From an uncultured Scytonema sp. (GTDB lineage: Bacteria; Cyanobacteriota; Cyanobacteriia; Cyanobacteriales; Nostocaceae): a DNA stretch of 64,000 nucleotides. The notes under the pieces were generated by a model. The model did not search any database. It was given only the letters and a program-made list of their open reading frames with translations, and had not been told where the DNA came from. Below are positions 46,201-53,324 of the stretch, piece by piece. Both the position numbers and the translations under genes were made by a program. The stretch is from NCBI GenBank assembly GCA_937873135.1, contig CALMVQ010000110.1:19066-83065 (forward strand). Reading direction: 5' to 3'. Each line of letters starts with the position of its first letter. Within the stretch, counting starts at the first letter, position 1.

Positions 46201-46599
46201 TAATCTTCTATCGTGGAAGTAAGGCGTTTCTTGACCCTTCATTGCCAAAGTATCGATGGGATCTGCGCTCAGGACATTGCAACGTACGTAAATTTCCTGC
46301 TCAGTTGCAAACGTAGTTTTCCGATCAGGTAGGTCAATTTGATACTCTTCACTCTCCGAGTCCCAAGCAGAAACCCTGCCAATTATCCATGTATCTTGGA
46401 TGTCTGAATTGATATAGCATCGAGTCTGAGGCTGAAGCCTGACTTGAGAGAGCGAATCTAAAGGTAAAGTTTTTTGGATACCTTGCCCTACTGAGCAGAA
46501 ATACTCAACATTCACATTGCCATGGGATAATATTTCCGTAACTTTTCCTATTCCCAAATCATTGTTATGGGACTGCACGAGTGAGTAAAGTTTAATCAT
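43288..46599 (-). CDS. SNF2-family helicase, DpdE/DrmD-like
   Basis: 1103 residues. The N-terminus YSLVQSHNNDLGIGKVTEI and a following Tudor/SH3-like part (about 1-110) recall DpdE-type proteins. The two RecA-like domains are complete: ADEVGLGKTIEAGAIL (motif I, about 181), LIIDEAHNIA (II, about 257), LLSATPV (III), FVIFTNFMQT (IV), DRSGEEGRNLQFADWLIHFD (V) and QLEQRIGRVDRIG (VI). A long C-terminal region (about 650-1100) is unassigned. Such helicases belong to DNA-modification/defence systems (Dpd, DISARM) or to RapA-like factors. No dpdA or methyltransferase partner is present in the window. Intact, with a start at ATG 46599. Confidence 0.8.
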   Translation of the reverse strand: MIKLYSLVQSHNNDLGIGKVTEILSHGNVNVEYFCSVGQGIQKTLPLDSLSQVRLQPQTRCYINSDIQDTWIIGRVSAWDSESEEYQIDLPDRKTTFATEQEIYVRCNVLSADPIDTLAMKGQETPYFHDRRLALYECLIKQRAVSRGMTGLLSANINLYPHQVEVVRRVLEDPIQRYLLADEVGLGKTIEAGAILRQYLLDEPSSLAVVIVPQYLQEQWRTELEKFYISHFPDRVKLLAVEDVSKVSQKADLGFLIIDEAHNIAAMATSSEPLQRACFETCKNLALKSDRLLLLSATPVLNHEQDFLAMLHLLDPTTYQLGDLAGFHDRVIKRQDIGKVLLSFKEGAKDLVLKTNLKQLRNLFAEDKYLLNLVEELQNSLEANTADRDKIVRSIRTHISDTYRLHRRMLRNRRASVEDVIFDRNIIPKVEYDLDERSPDIHEIIDEWRTVAPNEEQYKRIFLLLFQASGTWLGILEQVITARLSSKPHSGLIQEFGQSNVQILTATPKFSGEEAILQSLLKIIRQPVEDGDRVENLRTLLLNQLAVYFKISPAVRRNQNELLTRIQQRIRRPIPGDLLPKFVIFTNFMQTCAEIVQSLSDTFGAETVASHQFGESRQKVEENINRFKNNPNCFILVCDRSGEEGRNLQFADWLIHFDLPWSPNQLEQRIGRVDRIGSKIGIQSCALLGPYLEDSPHNAWYQILKDGFGIFQQSIASLQFYVDEKLAELATALFQSSAAGLLEMIEPIQSQIKAEIVKISEQNALDEIDASDEVASQYFQELDNYDARHLEIKFAIEGWVADALGFKPINNSNSLEVRRYQPTSRTLVPVDDLTTRFADSYLDEFGTYNRRVANQNSGIKLFRIGEGLLDALLSYIDWDDRGQAFALWRTDASWDAAEGMEWFGFRCNYVVEANLEIAKQVLIKYKLDNSKSKILQRRVDALFPPIIETIFIDCRQEPICIVEDERLLNILQRPYKDRNSNQGRDYNLAKERLSIIDDFVDASNWQKFCYQARNTSRELLSTRPDFIDLCERSAKVAQKKLGNRVEQLRLRLNRQTWDRELAEELKIERALNAAILEGIKKPQIRLDSVGFIIVSGRSPMQSE

Positions 46600-46958
46600 A
46601 GTTACAGCTTATCCAATACACTAAGAGAAAGTCTCGCCTGTTAATTAGACATCACAACGGCAACAGCAATTGCCGAACAGACTAGCTTACTAACCTGTGT
46701 TTGACAATTTGGTAAATTTCGCAGCTCAATATATAGACAACAAAATACTGGGATCACAATCAAAGTAATAAAAATGCCCCTAGAAGCCATAAGTATATTT
46801 CTTAACATTATATATAATTCTTATGACGATTTTGCTCTAGTCAATGAAAAAACTAACAGATGAATTGAGATTCCAAGAGGCTCCTGGTAGACCCTTTGTA
46901 GCAGATCCGGTTTTTATGCTACAACAGTTGCAAGCAACTTGAGGAGCTTTACGAATGC
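46600..46958. other. Gap with a possible 32-codon peptide gene
   Basis: Mostly AT-rich. A plus-strand ORF 46844-46942 (beginning MKKLTDELRFQEAPGRPFVA and ending LQQLQAT) reads like protein, but there is no ribosome site. It might be a small peptide gene or a fragment. Nothing else was recognised. Confidence 0.3.
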
Positions 46959-48188
46959 TTACTTGGGTACTTGTCCAGACACTTTTTGTATCTGCTGAGT
47001 AAAGTAAGTTTCGTCTGACTTTAACTGTTGGGCTAACTCGAGTCCCTTCTGAAAAGCGATTCGTGCTTGTGGATAGTCTTTACGTTGCACATGGATCTGC
47101 CCAATTTGATCATAAGCTTTCATCAAACCATAAAAGTCTACAGATTGTTCTTCTGTCTGCACTAAAATTTTGCTCGCTTGCAAAGCCTCTTGTGTTTGTC
47201 CTTGAGAGCGGTAAAGGGCGATAAGTTTCTGCAACGCCTCACTCGCACGAACGTACTGCTGCAATTGCCAAGCGATCGTATAAGCTTGTTGGTAGTTTTT
47301 GAAAGCCTCCTTTAGTAGGACGGGATTGTTATGTGCCAAGGATTGATAATCTGAGGCGATCGCCTGCTTTAATACGACTAACTGGTTAAGATTGTTTTCC
47401 TGCTGGTAAATATCTGCTAGCTGATTGCGTATTTTTACTGATTTTTGTAGTTCATTTTCTTGTTCGTAAATGTAAGCAAGCTGTTGTAGGTATGTCACCT
47501 GATTATCGTGATCGCCTTGGGAGTCAGCTAATTTTAGCAATTGTTCGTAAGTTGCAGCAGCTTTGGGATAATCAAGCCAACTCAGATTCACTTCCCCAAT
47601 CGTCTTCAGAGTTTCAATTTCTGCTAATGTATCTCGTTGCTGTCGTGCCATTGCCAAAATTTGGTTATAAACCTCAATGGTCAGTTTGGCGTCTCGCACT
47701 TCTCGGTAAGCTTGACCAACCGCTTGCAAAAGTTGTAAGCTATTTGCTATGGGGAATAGTGAGAGTTTTTGAATTGTTTGCAATCGCTGAGTAATATATT
47801 GTACTTCTAAGCGCTGGTTTCGCCTCCAAGCGATCTCACCCACTCGTGACAGTGCTTGCACTTCTGCTAATGGACCTAAGGCTTGACGCAAGCGCAGTTC
47901 TCGGTTCCAAATATCAAACGCTGCTTCCCTATCGTCTGCTTGCAGTTTAGCCGCAGCTTGTTGATTCAATTCATCCAGCGCTACCTCCAATTTTTGACGT
48001 TGTTCAGGAGTTAATGGCTGATTCGGCAGCAATTTTGGTAGCAGTGGATCGGGCACAGTAATTTCCAACGGATTTGGCGGAAATTTATCTGGCTGTTTGG
48101 GCTTTTTAGTTGCAGCCAACGTTAATGAACTGTAAAGGAGCCAGAACGTAGCAGTGGCAGTAATAGTAACACTTAAGCGCCGTAGCAT
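46959..48188 (-). CDS. Exported TPR-repeat protein
   Basis: About 409 residues from ATG 48188 (MLRRLSVTITATATFWLLYSSLTLA), which gives a normal signal peptide; ATG 48212 adds 8 residues. The mature part begins with a Pro-rich segment (KKPKQPDKFPPNPLEI) and continues with about seven tetratricopeptide-type helical pairs (for example YPKAAATYEQLLKLADSQGD and YPQARIAFQKGLELAQQL). It is expected to act as a protein-interaction scaffold in the periplasm or at the thylakoid lumen side. It is divergent from the CpcT gene. No enzyme domain. Confidence 0.82.
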   Translation of the reverse strand: MLRRLSVTITATATFWLLYSSLTLAATKKPKQPDKFPPNPLEITVPDPLLPKLLPNQPLTPEQRQKLEVALDELNQQAAAKLQADDREAAFDIWNRELRLRQALGPLAEVQALSRVGEIAWRRNQRLEVQYITQRLQTIQKLSLFPIANSLQLLQAVGQAYREVRDAKLTIEVYNQILAMARQQRDTLAEIETLKTIGEVNLSWLDYPKAAATYEQLLKLADSQGDHDNQVTYLQQLAYIYEQENELQKSVKIRNQLADIYQQENNLNQLVVLKQAIASDYQSLAHNNPVLLKEAFKNYQQAYTIAWQLQQYVRASEALQKLIALYRSQGQTQEALQASKILVQTEEQSVDFYGLMKAYDQIGQIHVQRKDYPQARIAFQKGLELAQQLKSDETYFTQQIQKVSGQVPK

Positions 48189-48344
48189 GGGGATTTGACC
48201 TTTCAGTTGCATACTCGAATAGAGAATCGCTAATAGCTATTAGCCATTGACGAGATTTTACAAAAAATTATCCTCAAGACACAGGCTACTACAAGTTTTA
48301 AAATACTGATAGGTTATTTTCAAGCAACTGGTGTATCATTAATA

Positions 48345-48941
48345 ATGACTAATTCTACAGATCTTGCCACATTAGCTCGGTTGATGGCAGCTGATTTCAG
48401 CAATCAAGAACAAGCTTTTGAAAACCCACCTTTTTTTGCCCACATTCGCGTGTGTATGCGCCCCCTACCTTTAGAACTGTTGTCAGGGGTTAGTTTGTAT
48501 GTCGAACAGGCTTATGACTACATGTTAAATGACCCTTATCGGGTACGAGTGTTGAAGTTGGTGAACGCAGGCGATCGCATTGAAATCGAAAACTACAGCG
48601 TTAAGGATGAGCAACAGTTCTATGGTGCCGCCCGTGACCTACAACGTCTCAAAACCCTCAGTGTTGATAAGTTAGAAAAACTACCAAACTGCAACATGCT
48701 TGTAGAATGGACAGGTCATAGCTTTAAAGGTAAGGTGCAACCAGGGAAAGGCTGCATCGTGTTCCGTAAAGACCACAGAACCTATCTTGATAGTGAATTT
48801 GAAATTGACGAAGATAAATTTATCAGTCTTGACCGAGGACGCGATCCCGAAACCAATGAACATATCTGGGGATCTGTCGCCGGACCATTTCACTTTGTCC
48901 GAAGGGGAAGTTTTGCTGATGAAGTGACTATTCAGTCCTGA
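48345..48941 (+). CDS. cpcT: Phycobilin lyase of the CpcT/CpeT family
   Basis: 198 residues, the usual length of CpcT. Family marks are LARLMAADFSNQEQAFENPPFFAHIRVCMRP at the start, the YVEQAYDYMLNDPYRVRVLKL strand pair (about 50-70), CNMLVEWTG (about 115) and GCIVFRKDHRTYLDSEFEI (about 140). CpcT attaches phycocyanobilin to Cys-155 of the phycocyanin beta subunit; CpeT homologues assist phycoerythrobilin attachment. I favour CpcT on similarity, but CpeT-like function cannot be excluded. The stop codon lies inside a heptamer repeat. Confidence 0.88.
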   Translation: MTNSTDLATLARLMAADFSNQEQAFENPPFFAHIRVCMRPLPLELLSGVSLYVEQAYDYMLNDPYRVRVLKLVNAGDRIEIENYSVKDEQQFYGAARDLQRLKTLSVDKLEKLPNCNMLVEWTGHSFKGKVQPGKGCIVFRKDHRTYLDSEFEIDEDKFISLDRGRDPETNEHIWGSVAGPFHFVRRGSFADEVTIQS

Positions 48942-48986
48942 GTGCTGAGTGCTGAGTGCTGAGTGCTGAGTGCTGAGTGCTGAGTC
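48938..48986. repeat. Tandem heptamer CTGAGTG, seven copies, overlapping the cpcT stop
   Basis: Six CTGAGTG units followed by CTGAGTC. The cpcT stop TGA (48939-48941) is part of the first unit. Confidence 0.9.
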
Positions 48987-49211
48987 AAAAAGAGTGCTGA
49001 GGAGCCTGCGCCGTGCGGGGGTTCCCCAACGCAATATAGGAATGCACTGGCTCTCCGTCTTCTCAGGAGCACAGACGCTGCCTTGAACAGCACTGGCTCC
49101 CGTTGAGGCGACTGGCGTTGCTGAGTCAAAAAGAGTCTTGAGTTAAGATTTTTCTCTTTCAACCTTAGTCTTTGATTTAAGGGAAAATAAGAAGGGTTCT
49201 TCACGGGCGTT

Positions 49212-49239
49212 GGACTCAGGACTCAGGACTCAGGACTCA
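49212..49239. repeat. Tandem heptamer GGACTCA, four copies, overlapping the phosphoesterase stop
   Basis: Four exact units. On the minus strand the stop TGA of the phosphoesterase (49237-49239) is the last TCA of the tract. The 48987-49211 stretch between the two tracts holds GC-rich repeat pieces and no recognised gene. Confidence 0.88.
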
Positions 49240-50007
49240 GGCTACATAAGGAACTCTTTCTACACTGGTTTCCCAAGTACCGTTGGGGTAAAGTTTCAGG
49301 AGGCGGAAACCTGGAGGTTTTTGGTCAAGGGCTAAAGTTGAGGTTTCTGGCTTAAACTGAATGCAAGTTGAGGGAGTTCCTAGATAGTAAACATCGTTAC
49401 GCTGGTAATGAAACTCCTGGTGGATGTGACCGGATACAACTAACTTGACTTGTGGGTGGCGATCAAGGACAGCAAAAAGTTCCTCAGGATTTTCTAGGGT
49501 ACTGCTATCAAGCCACTGAGAATTTACATGATAAGGCGGATGGTGTAGAGCTACTAGTGTAGGCTGGTTGCTCATGATTTTTAACTGGGAGTCCAGCCAA
49601 TGTAAAGAGGTCGCTGATAGATGACCGTGCATATACTTAGATACAGAGGAATTGAGTAAGACAAAATTCCATCTGCCACGCTCAAAAGACTTTCGCAGGG
49701 AAATCAGTCTAAAATTTAACACTTGCTTCATTGCGATCGCACAGTCATGATTCCCCGGCAACCAGTAAGTAGGTATTTGCAGGGGACTGAGGAGGCTTTG
49801 CACATTTTCATAGGATTCAAGCGTACCATCACCAGACAAGTCCCCGGTCAGCAGTAGTAAATCAAGGTCTGATCGCAGCTTTTCCAAGCGTTCTACAACC
49901 GCTTGGAAAGACCTCATTGTTGGCATTCCCAGTAGTTCTTGGCTTTCATTCGCAAACAGATGCATATCTGTTACTTGAGCAATTAACATAGGAGAAACTT
50001 GATTCAT
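49237..50007 (-). CDS. Calcineurin-like metallophosphoesterase (CpdA-type cyclic nucleotide phosphodiesterase)
   Basis: 256 residues. All metal-binding motifs are present: AQVTDMHLF (about 10, DxH), LLLTGDLSGDG (about 53, GD), WLPGNHDC (about 83, GNHD), LVALHHPPYH (about 150) and VVSGHIHQEF (about 190, GHxH). The set and spacing match class III cyclic nucleotide phosphodiesterases (CpdA). It likely hydrolyses cAMP or a related phosphoester in the cytoplasm. ATG 49989 (MLIAQVTDMH) is a possible shorter start. Confidence 0.88.
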   Translation of the reverse strand: MNQVSPMLIAQVTDMHLFANESQELLGMPTMRSFQAVVERLEKLRSDLDLLLLTGDLSGDGTLESYENVQSLLSPLQIPTYWLPGNHDCAIAMKQVLNFRLISLRKSFERGRWNFVLLNSSVSKYMHGHLSATSLHWLDSQLKIMSNQPTLVALHHPPYHVNSQWLDSSTLENPEELFAVLDRHPQVKLVVSGHIHQEFHYQRNDVYYLGTPSTCIQFKPETSTLALDQKPPGFRLLKLYPNGTWETSVERVPYVA

Positions 50008-50445
50008 ATGATGCTGATAGCAATGTGGGTGTCCTAATATCCGATTCTCCTTTGAGGAAAATAACTGTTTGCAACTGAAGTAGCTAACACTTACCTAAGA
50101 ATAAATGCTGCTTTACATTATTTATCAGGCAATAGGTTATGGATAACTGATGTTTCCCATGTTTTTCCGTAATTGCTGAGCTAACCGTTAGATATAAGTC
50201 TATGACTACTTTATTTAGTTTATTTGTCATCTATCAAAAGACATACTTTTTATAATTTTTATGAGAAAATACAAACATTAGAAAGTGCATATACTGTTTA
50301 TCTGAAAGCAAATATGTAATCTACATTACATAATAACTACTGTACCTGTGAAATCACAAACTTAGACAAAACAGCACAGACGCAAAAGATAGAAGTCATA
50401 TATTATTAACTCCCCATTACCCATTCCCTATTAAGTCCTGTATGC
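50008..50445. other. AT-rich gap, no recognised gene
   Basis: About 440 bases upstream of the phosphoesterase. No ORF with protein character, no obvious RNA gene or long repeat. Confidence 0.4.
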
Positions 50446-50859
50446 TTGTCGTCCACTTTCCCCCTTAACAACCGCAGCTGTAATCAGGTGGGCAATGCGA
50501 AGCGCTTCAGGCACATGGCTTCATATAATTTCCCTCACATTACTGTTGAGCATGTGCTGCCGCAAAATCCAAATCCCGGCAGTGTGTGGGTGAATTGGTT
50601 TCCCACCCAGGAAGAACGAGAGAAATATGTCCATCGTCTAGGCAACTTAGTTTTGCTCTCTTCCTGTAAAAATAGTGAGGCGCAGAACTACGATTTTGAA
50701 CGGAAAAAGCAGCAGTATTTCACTACTAAAACAGGTGTTTCAAATTTCGCGTTAACTACGCAAGTGCTAATGGAACAAGAATGGACACCTGAAGTAATCG
50801 ACAAGCGTCAAGAACGGCTAATTGATAAGCTCAAAGAAATTTGGCGTTTAGGGCTTTGA
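50446..50859 (+). pseudogene. C-terminal remnant of a DUF262/DUF1524 (GmrSD-like) nuclease
   Basis: The open frame has 137 codons (TTG start), but homology begins only near ITVEHVLPQNPNP (about residue 32), the His-Asn-His-like motif of DUF1524. It continues with EREKYVHRLGNLVLLSSCKNSEAQNYDFERKK. In full proteins this domain ends a 600-residue chain with an N-terminal DUF262. Here that part is absent and the upstream DNA looks like an interspersed repeat (GGTGGGCAATGC). It is most likely a 5'-truncated remnant of a type IV restriction protein. Confidence 0.65.
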
Positions 50860-51153
50860 GTAGCAAAGGATACTGTTGGCGAAGTCAAAAAACACGGCTT
50901 ATACCGTTTCACTTTAAAGTTGATACAAATAGCTAGCAGGGGAGCAGGGGAGGAAAGAATTACAAACCATCATTTGTATCAAGCCTAAGCGTGAAATGGT
51001 ATTAAGCAGTGGTCAAAGGCAACGCACAAAATAATCGTTTAATGGAGAGTGCGATCGCGCCTGAGTGTTAGCAATATTTTTGTTAAGAAAATTATTAAAC
51101 TGATAGTGTCAACTTTATAAGTGAGATAATGTTAAACCCAACTGACAAAAAAA

Positions 51154-51513
51154 ATGCAGATTACCCAGTGTCTCCACACAGCCATTCTCGTGACTGACTT
51201 AGATCGTTCCGAGCATTTTTATAGCAAAGTTTTAGCATTATCGAAAGTTGAACGCTCTTTGAAGTTCTCAGGTACATGGTATCAAATCGGCAACTATCAA
51301 ATTCACCTTATTGTTGCGCCAACTACTAAGATTGAACCTCAAAACGAAAAATGGGGACGCAATTCTCACATCGCCCTCTCAGTCGTCGATCTAGAAGCCG
51401 CCAAACAGCAACTCCTGAATTATAACTGCCCAATCCAACCCAGCGCCTCGGGTAGAGCAGCCCTCTTCACCCAAGATCCAGATGGCAATATCATTGAACT
51501 TAGCCAACAATGA
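51154..51513 (+). CDS. VOC-family (glyoxalase/dioxygenase fold) protein
   Basis: 119 residues, one complete VOC unit with two beta-alpha-beta-beta-beta modules: HTAILVTDLDRSEHFYSKVLAL (about 8-29), HLIVAP (about 51), HIALSVVDLEAAKQQL (about 72) and FTQDPDGNIIEL (about 106, with the metal-ligand Glu). Candidate metal ligands are His8, His72 and Glu at the end. Substrate unknown; proteins of this size include lactoylglutathione lyase relatives. It is followed by heptamer repeats. Confidence 0.85.
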   Translation: MQITQCLHTAILVTDLDRSEHFYSKVLALSKVERSLKFSGTWYQIGNYQIHLIVAPTTKIEPQNEKWGRNSHIALSVVDLEAAKQQLLNYNCPIQPSASGRAALFTQDPDGNIIELSQQ

Positions 51514-51561
51514 GAGGGGGAGGGATAGAAAATCAACTTCCTGTCTCCTGAGTATTTTTTG

Positions 51562-51592
51562 AATGAAAAATAAAAAATGAAAAATGAAAAAC
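51562..51592. repeat. Heptamer tract AAAAATG
   Basis: Degenerate AAAAATG/AAAAAAT units after the VOC gene. An inverted counterpart TTTTTAA lies at 51716-51742, just before the recombinase gene, and the two could pair. Confidence 0.6.
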
Positions 51593-51715
51593 AATAAATA
51601 ATTTTTAATTGTTTAATTAAGGATACAAGCCCCTGTTTTTAAACAGGTCAAACAGAAAAGACATCGGAGCAATTTTTACAAAATTATTTATGAATAGTGG
51701 GATCTTTAATGAGTG

Positions 51716-51742
51716 CATTTTTAATTTTTAATTTTTAATTTT
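51716..51742. repeat. Heptamer tract TTTTTAA before the recombinase gene
   Basis: Three to four tandem TTTTTAA units directly upstream of the recombinase start region. They are complementary in part to the AAAAATG tract at 51562-51592. Confidence 0.65.
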
Positions 51743-51756
51743 TTGACTCCTACCTT

Positions 51757-53055
51757 ATGACAATTTTCGCCTACACCTACACTGATCCCCTCCTAGAAAC
51801 TGCTCCCGATCCGAGGATTTGGTCATCGGAGGTGGATCGGGTTTATCAGGATTTGGGGAAGCGATCGCAATTAGAGCAATTATTCGACGACTGTAAAACA
51901 GAGGCTGTTGAAAGTCTCTTCATCCGTCGTTTAGAAGAATTGGGAGATACTGTCGGGGAAGTTAATGATCGCCTTGCGGAATTAGAAGCGATGGGCGTCA
52001 CCATTATTGCTGTTGAACAAGCTTATAACTCTTCCCTTGAAAGTGCTTGCCCCCGTGGCGAATTGCTCAAATTGCTACACGAAATCCAGACTCAGCAACG
52101 CAGTCGCCGCATCCGCCAAGGACATGCTCGCAACCGCCTTGATGCTTCTCCCCCTCCTGGTAAAGCACCTTACGGCTACCGTCGGGGGAAAGGAAAATAT
52201 ACCGTGGATCGCAGTACTTCCCCAGTCGTTAAAGATTTTTTTGATCACTTCCTACTCTATGGTTCCTTGCGGGGGGCAGTTCGTTACCTAGCAAAAAAAT
52301 ATAGCAAAAAAATTTCTGTTACCACAGGACGACGTTGGCTAACCAATCCAGTGTATCGTGGTGATACAGCTTATCAAAATAGTGAAATTATCTCCAATAC
52401 CCATGTTGGAATAATTTCTCGAGAAGTAGCCGCCCAGGTTGATAGATTGTTGCGTCGGAACAGGCGTTTAGCGTCTCGCACTGCATCTGCACCGCGTTCT
52501 CTAGCTGGGTTAGTTGTTTGTCATCAGTGTCAGTCACGCATGACAATAACCCGTGTCACCATTCGCAACCAAAAAAAAGAATATCTTTATTTACGTCCGA
52601 TTAGCTGCACCAATTGCCCCAAATGTCGTGCCTTACCTTACCAAGAGGTATTGGCACAAACAATCAATGCCGTTTGCCGCGACTTACCCTTAGCGGTAGA
52701 AAAAATGAACTCTCCGCAGTTGGATGCTCTCAAGAATAATTATAGTGAAGCGATCACTACTCAGCAACATATACTCGATAGCCTACCGGCTTTAATAGAA
52801 ACAGGTGTTTTAGATGTAGAAACAGCAAAGTTAAGAGCTTACAAACTCAACACAGAAATATCCGCACTCCAGCAGAATTTAGCAACTCTTCCGCCTGTAA
52901 ATTTGCGTTCTGTTGCTCTAGCCGTTTCTATTCCGCAATTTTGGTTAGATTTATCCGAATCAGAACGACGCTTTTACTTCCGCGAATTCATTCGGAAAAT
53001 TGAGATTATTCGTCAAAAGCAAGAGTGGGAATTATACATTAATTTTATTTTTTAG
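51757..53055 (+). CDS. Large serine recombinase-like protein
   Basis: 432 residues. The N-terminal resolvase-like domain is recognisable: IFAYTYTDPLLE, then LFIRRLEELGDTVGEVNDRLAELEAMGVTIIAVEQ (about 54-88), followed by a recombinase domain (GKAPYGYRRGKGKYTVD about 133; RRWLTNPVYRGDTAY about 192) and a zinc ribbon (CHQCQSR about 254; CTNCPKC about 282). A coiled-coil-like C-terminus ends with FYFREFIRKIEI. Family members I recall have Ser in the first strand (YSDPLL); here it is Thr, so activity is uncertain. It resembles the recombinases that excise elements during heterocyst differentiation, but is shorter than XisF. No attachment sites were seen. Confidence 0.8.
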   Translation: MTIFAYTYTDPLLETAPDPRIWSSEVDRVYQDLGKRSQLEQLFDDCKTEAVESLFIRRLEELGDTVGEVNDRLAELEAMGVTIIAVEQAYNSSLESACPRGELLKLLHEIQTQQRSRRIRQGHARNRLDASPPPGKAPYGYRRGKGKYTVDRSTSPVVKDFFDHFLLYGSLRGAVRYLAKKYSKKISVTTGRRWLTNPVYRGDTAYQNSEIISNTHVGIISREVAAQVDRLLRRNRRLASRTASAPRSLAGLVVCHQCQSRMTITRVTIRNQKKEYLYLRPISCTNCPKCRALPYQEVLAQTINAVCRDLPLAVEKMNSPQLDALKNNYSEAITTQQHILDSLPALIETGVLDVETAKLRAYKLNTEISALQQNLATLPPVNLRSVALAVSIPQFWLDLSESERRFYFREFIRKIEIIRQKQEWELYINFIF

Positions 53056-53324
53056 AGTTGGTTACCGCCCAGATAATCTTGGAAAAAATGTAACAACGTC
53101 TCAGGCGACTTGAAAAGGTGATGAAAAATTGGTATAAACTACAGAGAGATTTGTCTAATCACGTAGTCTGTAATTTTCTGATGGAACATCTAAAACAAAA
53201 TCCTTACATTTAGATTTTAATCCTCCCTTCAGTTCTAGTCGATATAAATATTTGCTAATTTATTGGGGAATCATTGGGTGCATTTGGGAATACTAAATGC
53301 GAAAGGTTTAAACATTCAGTAGTT

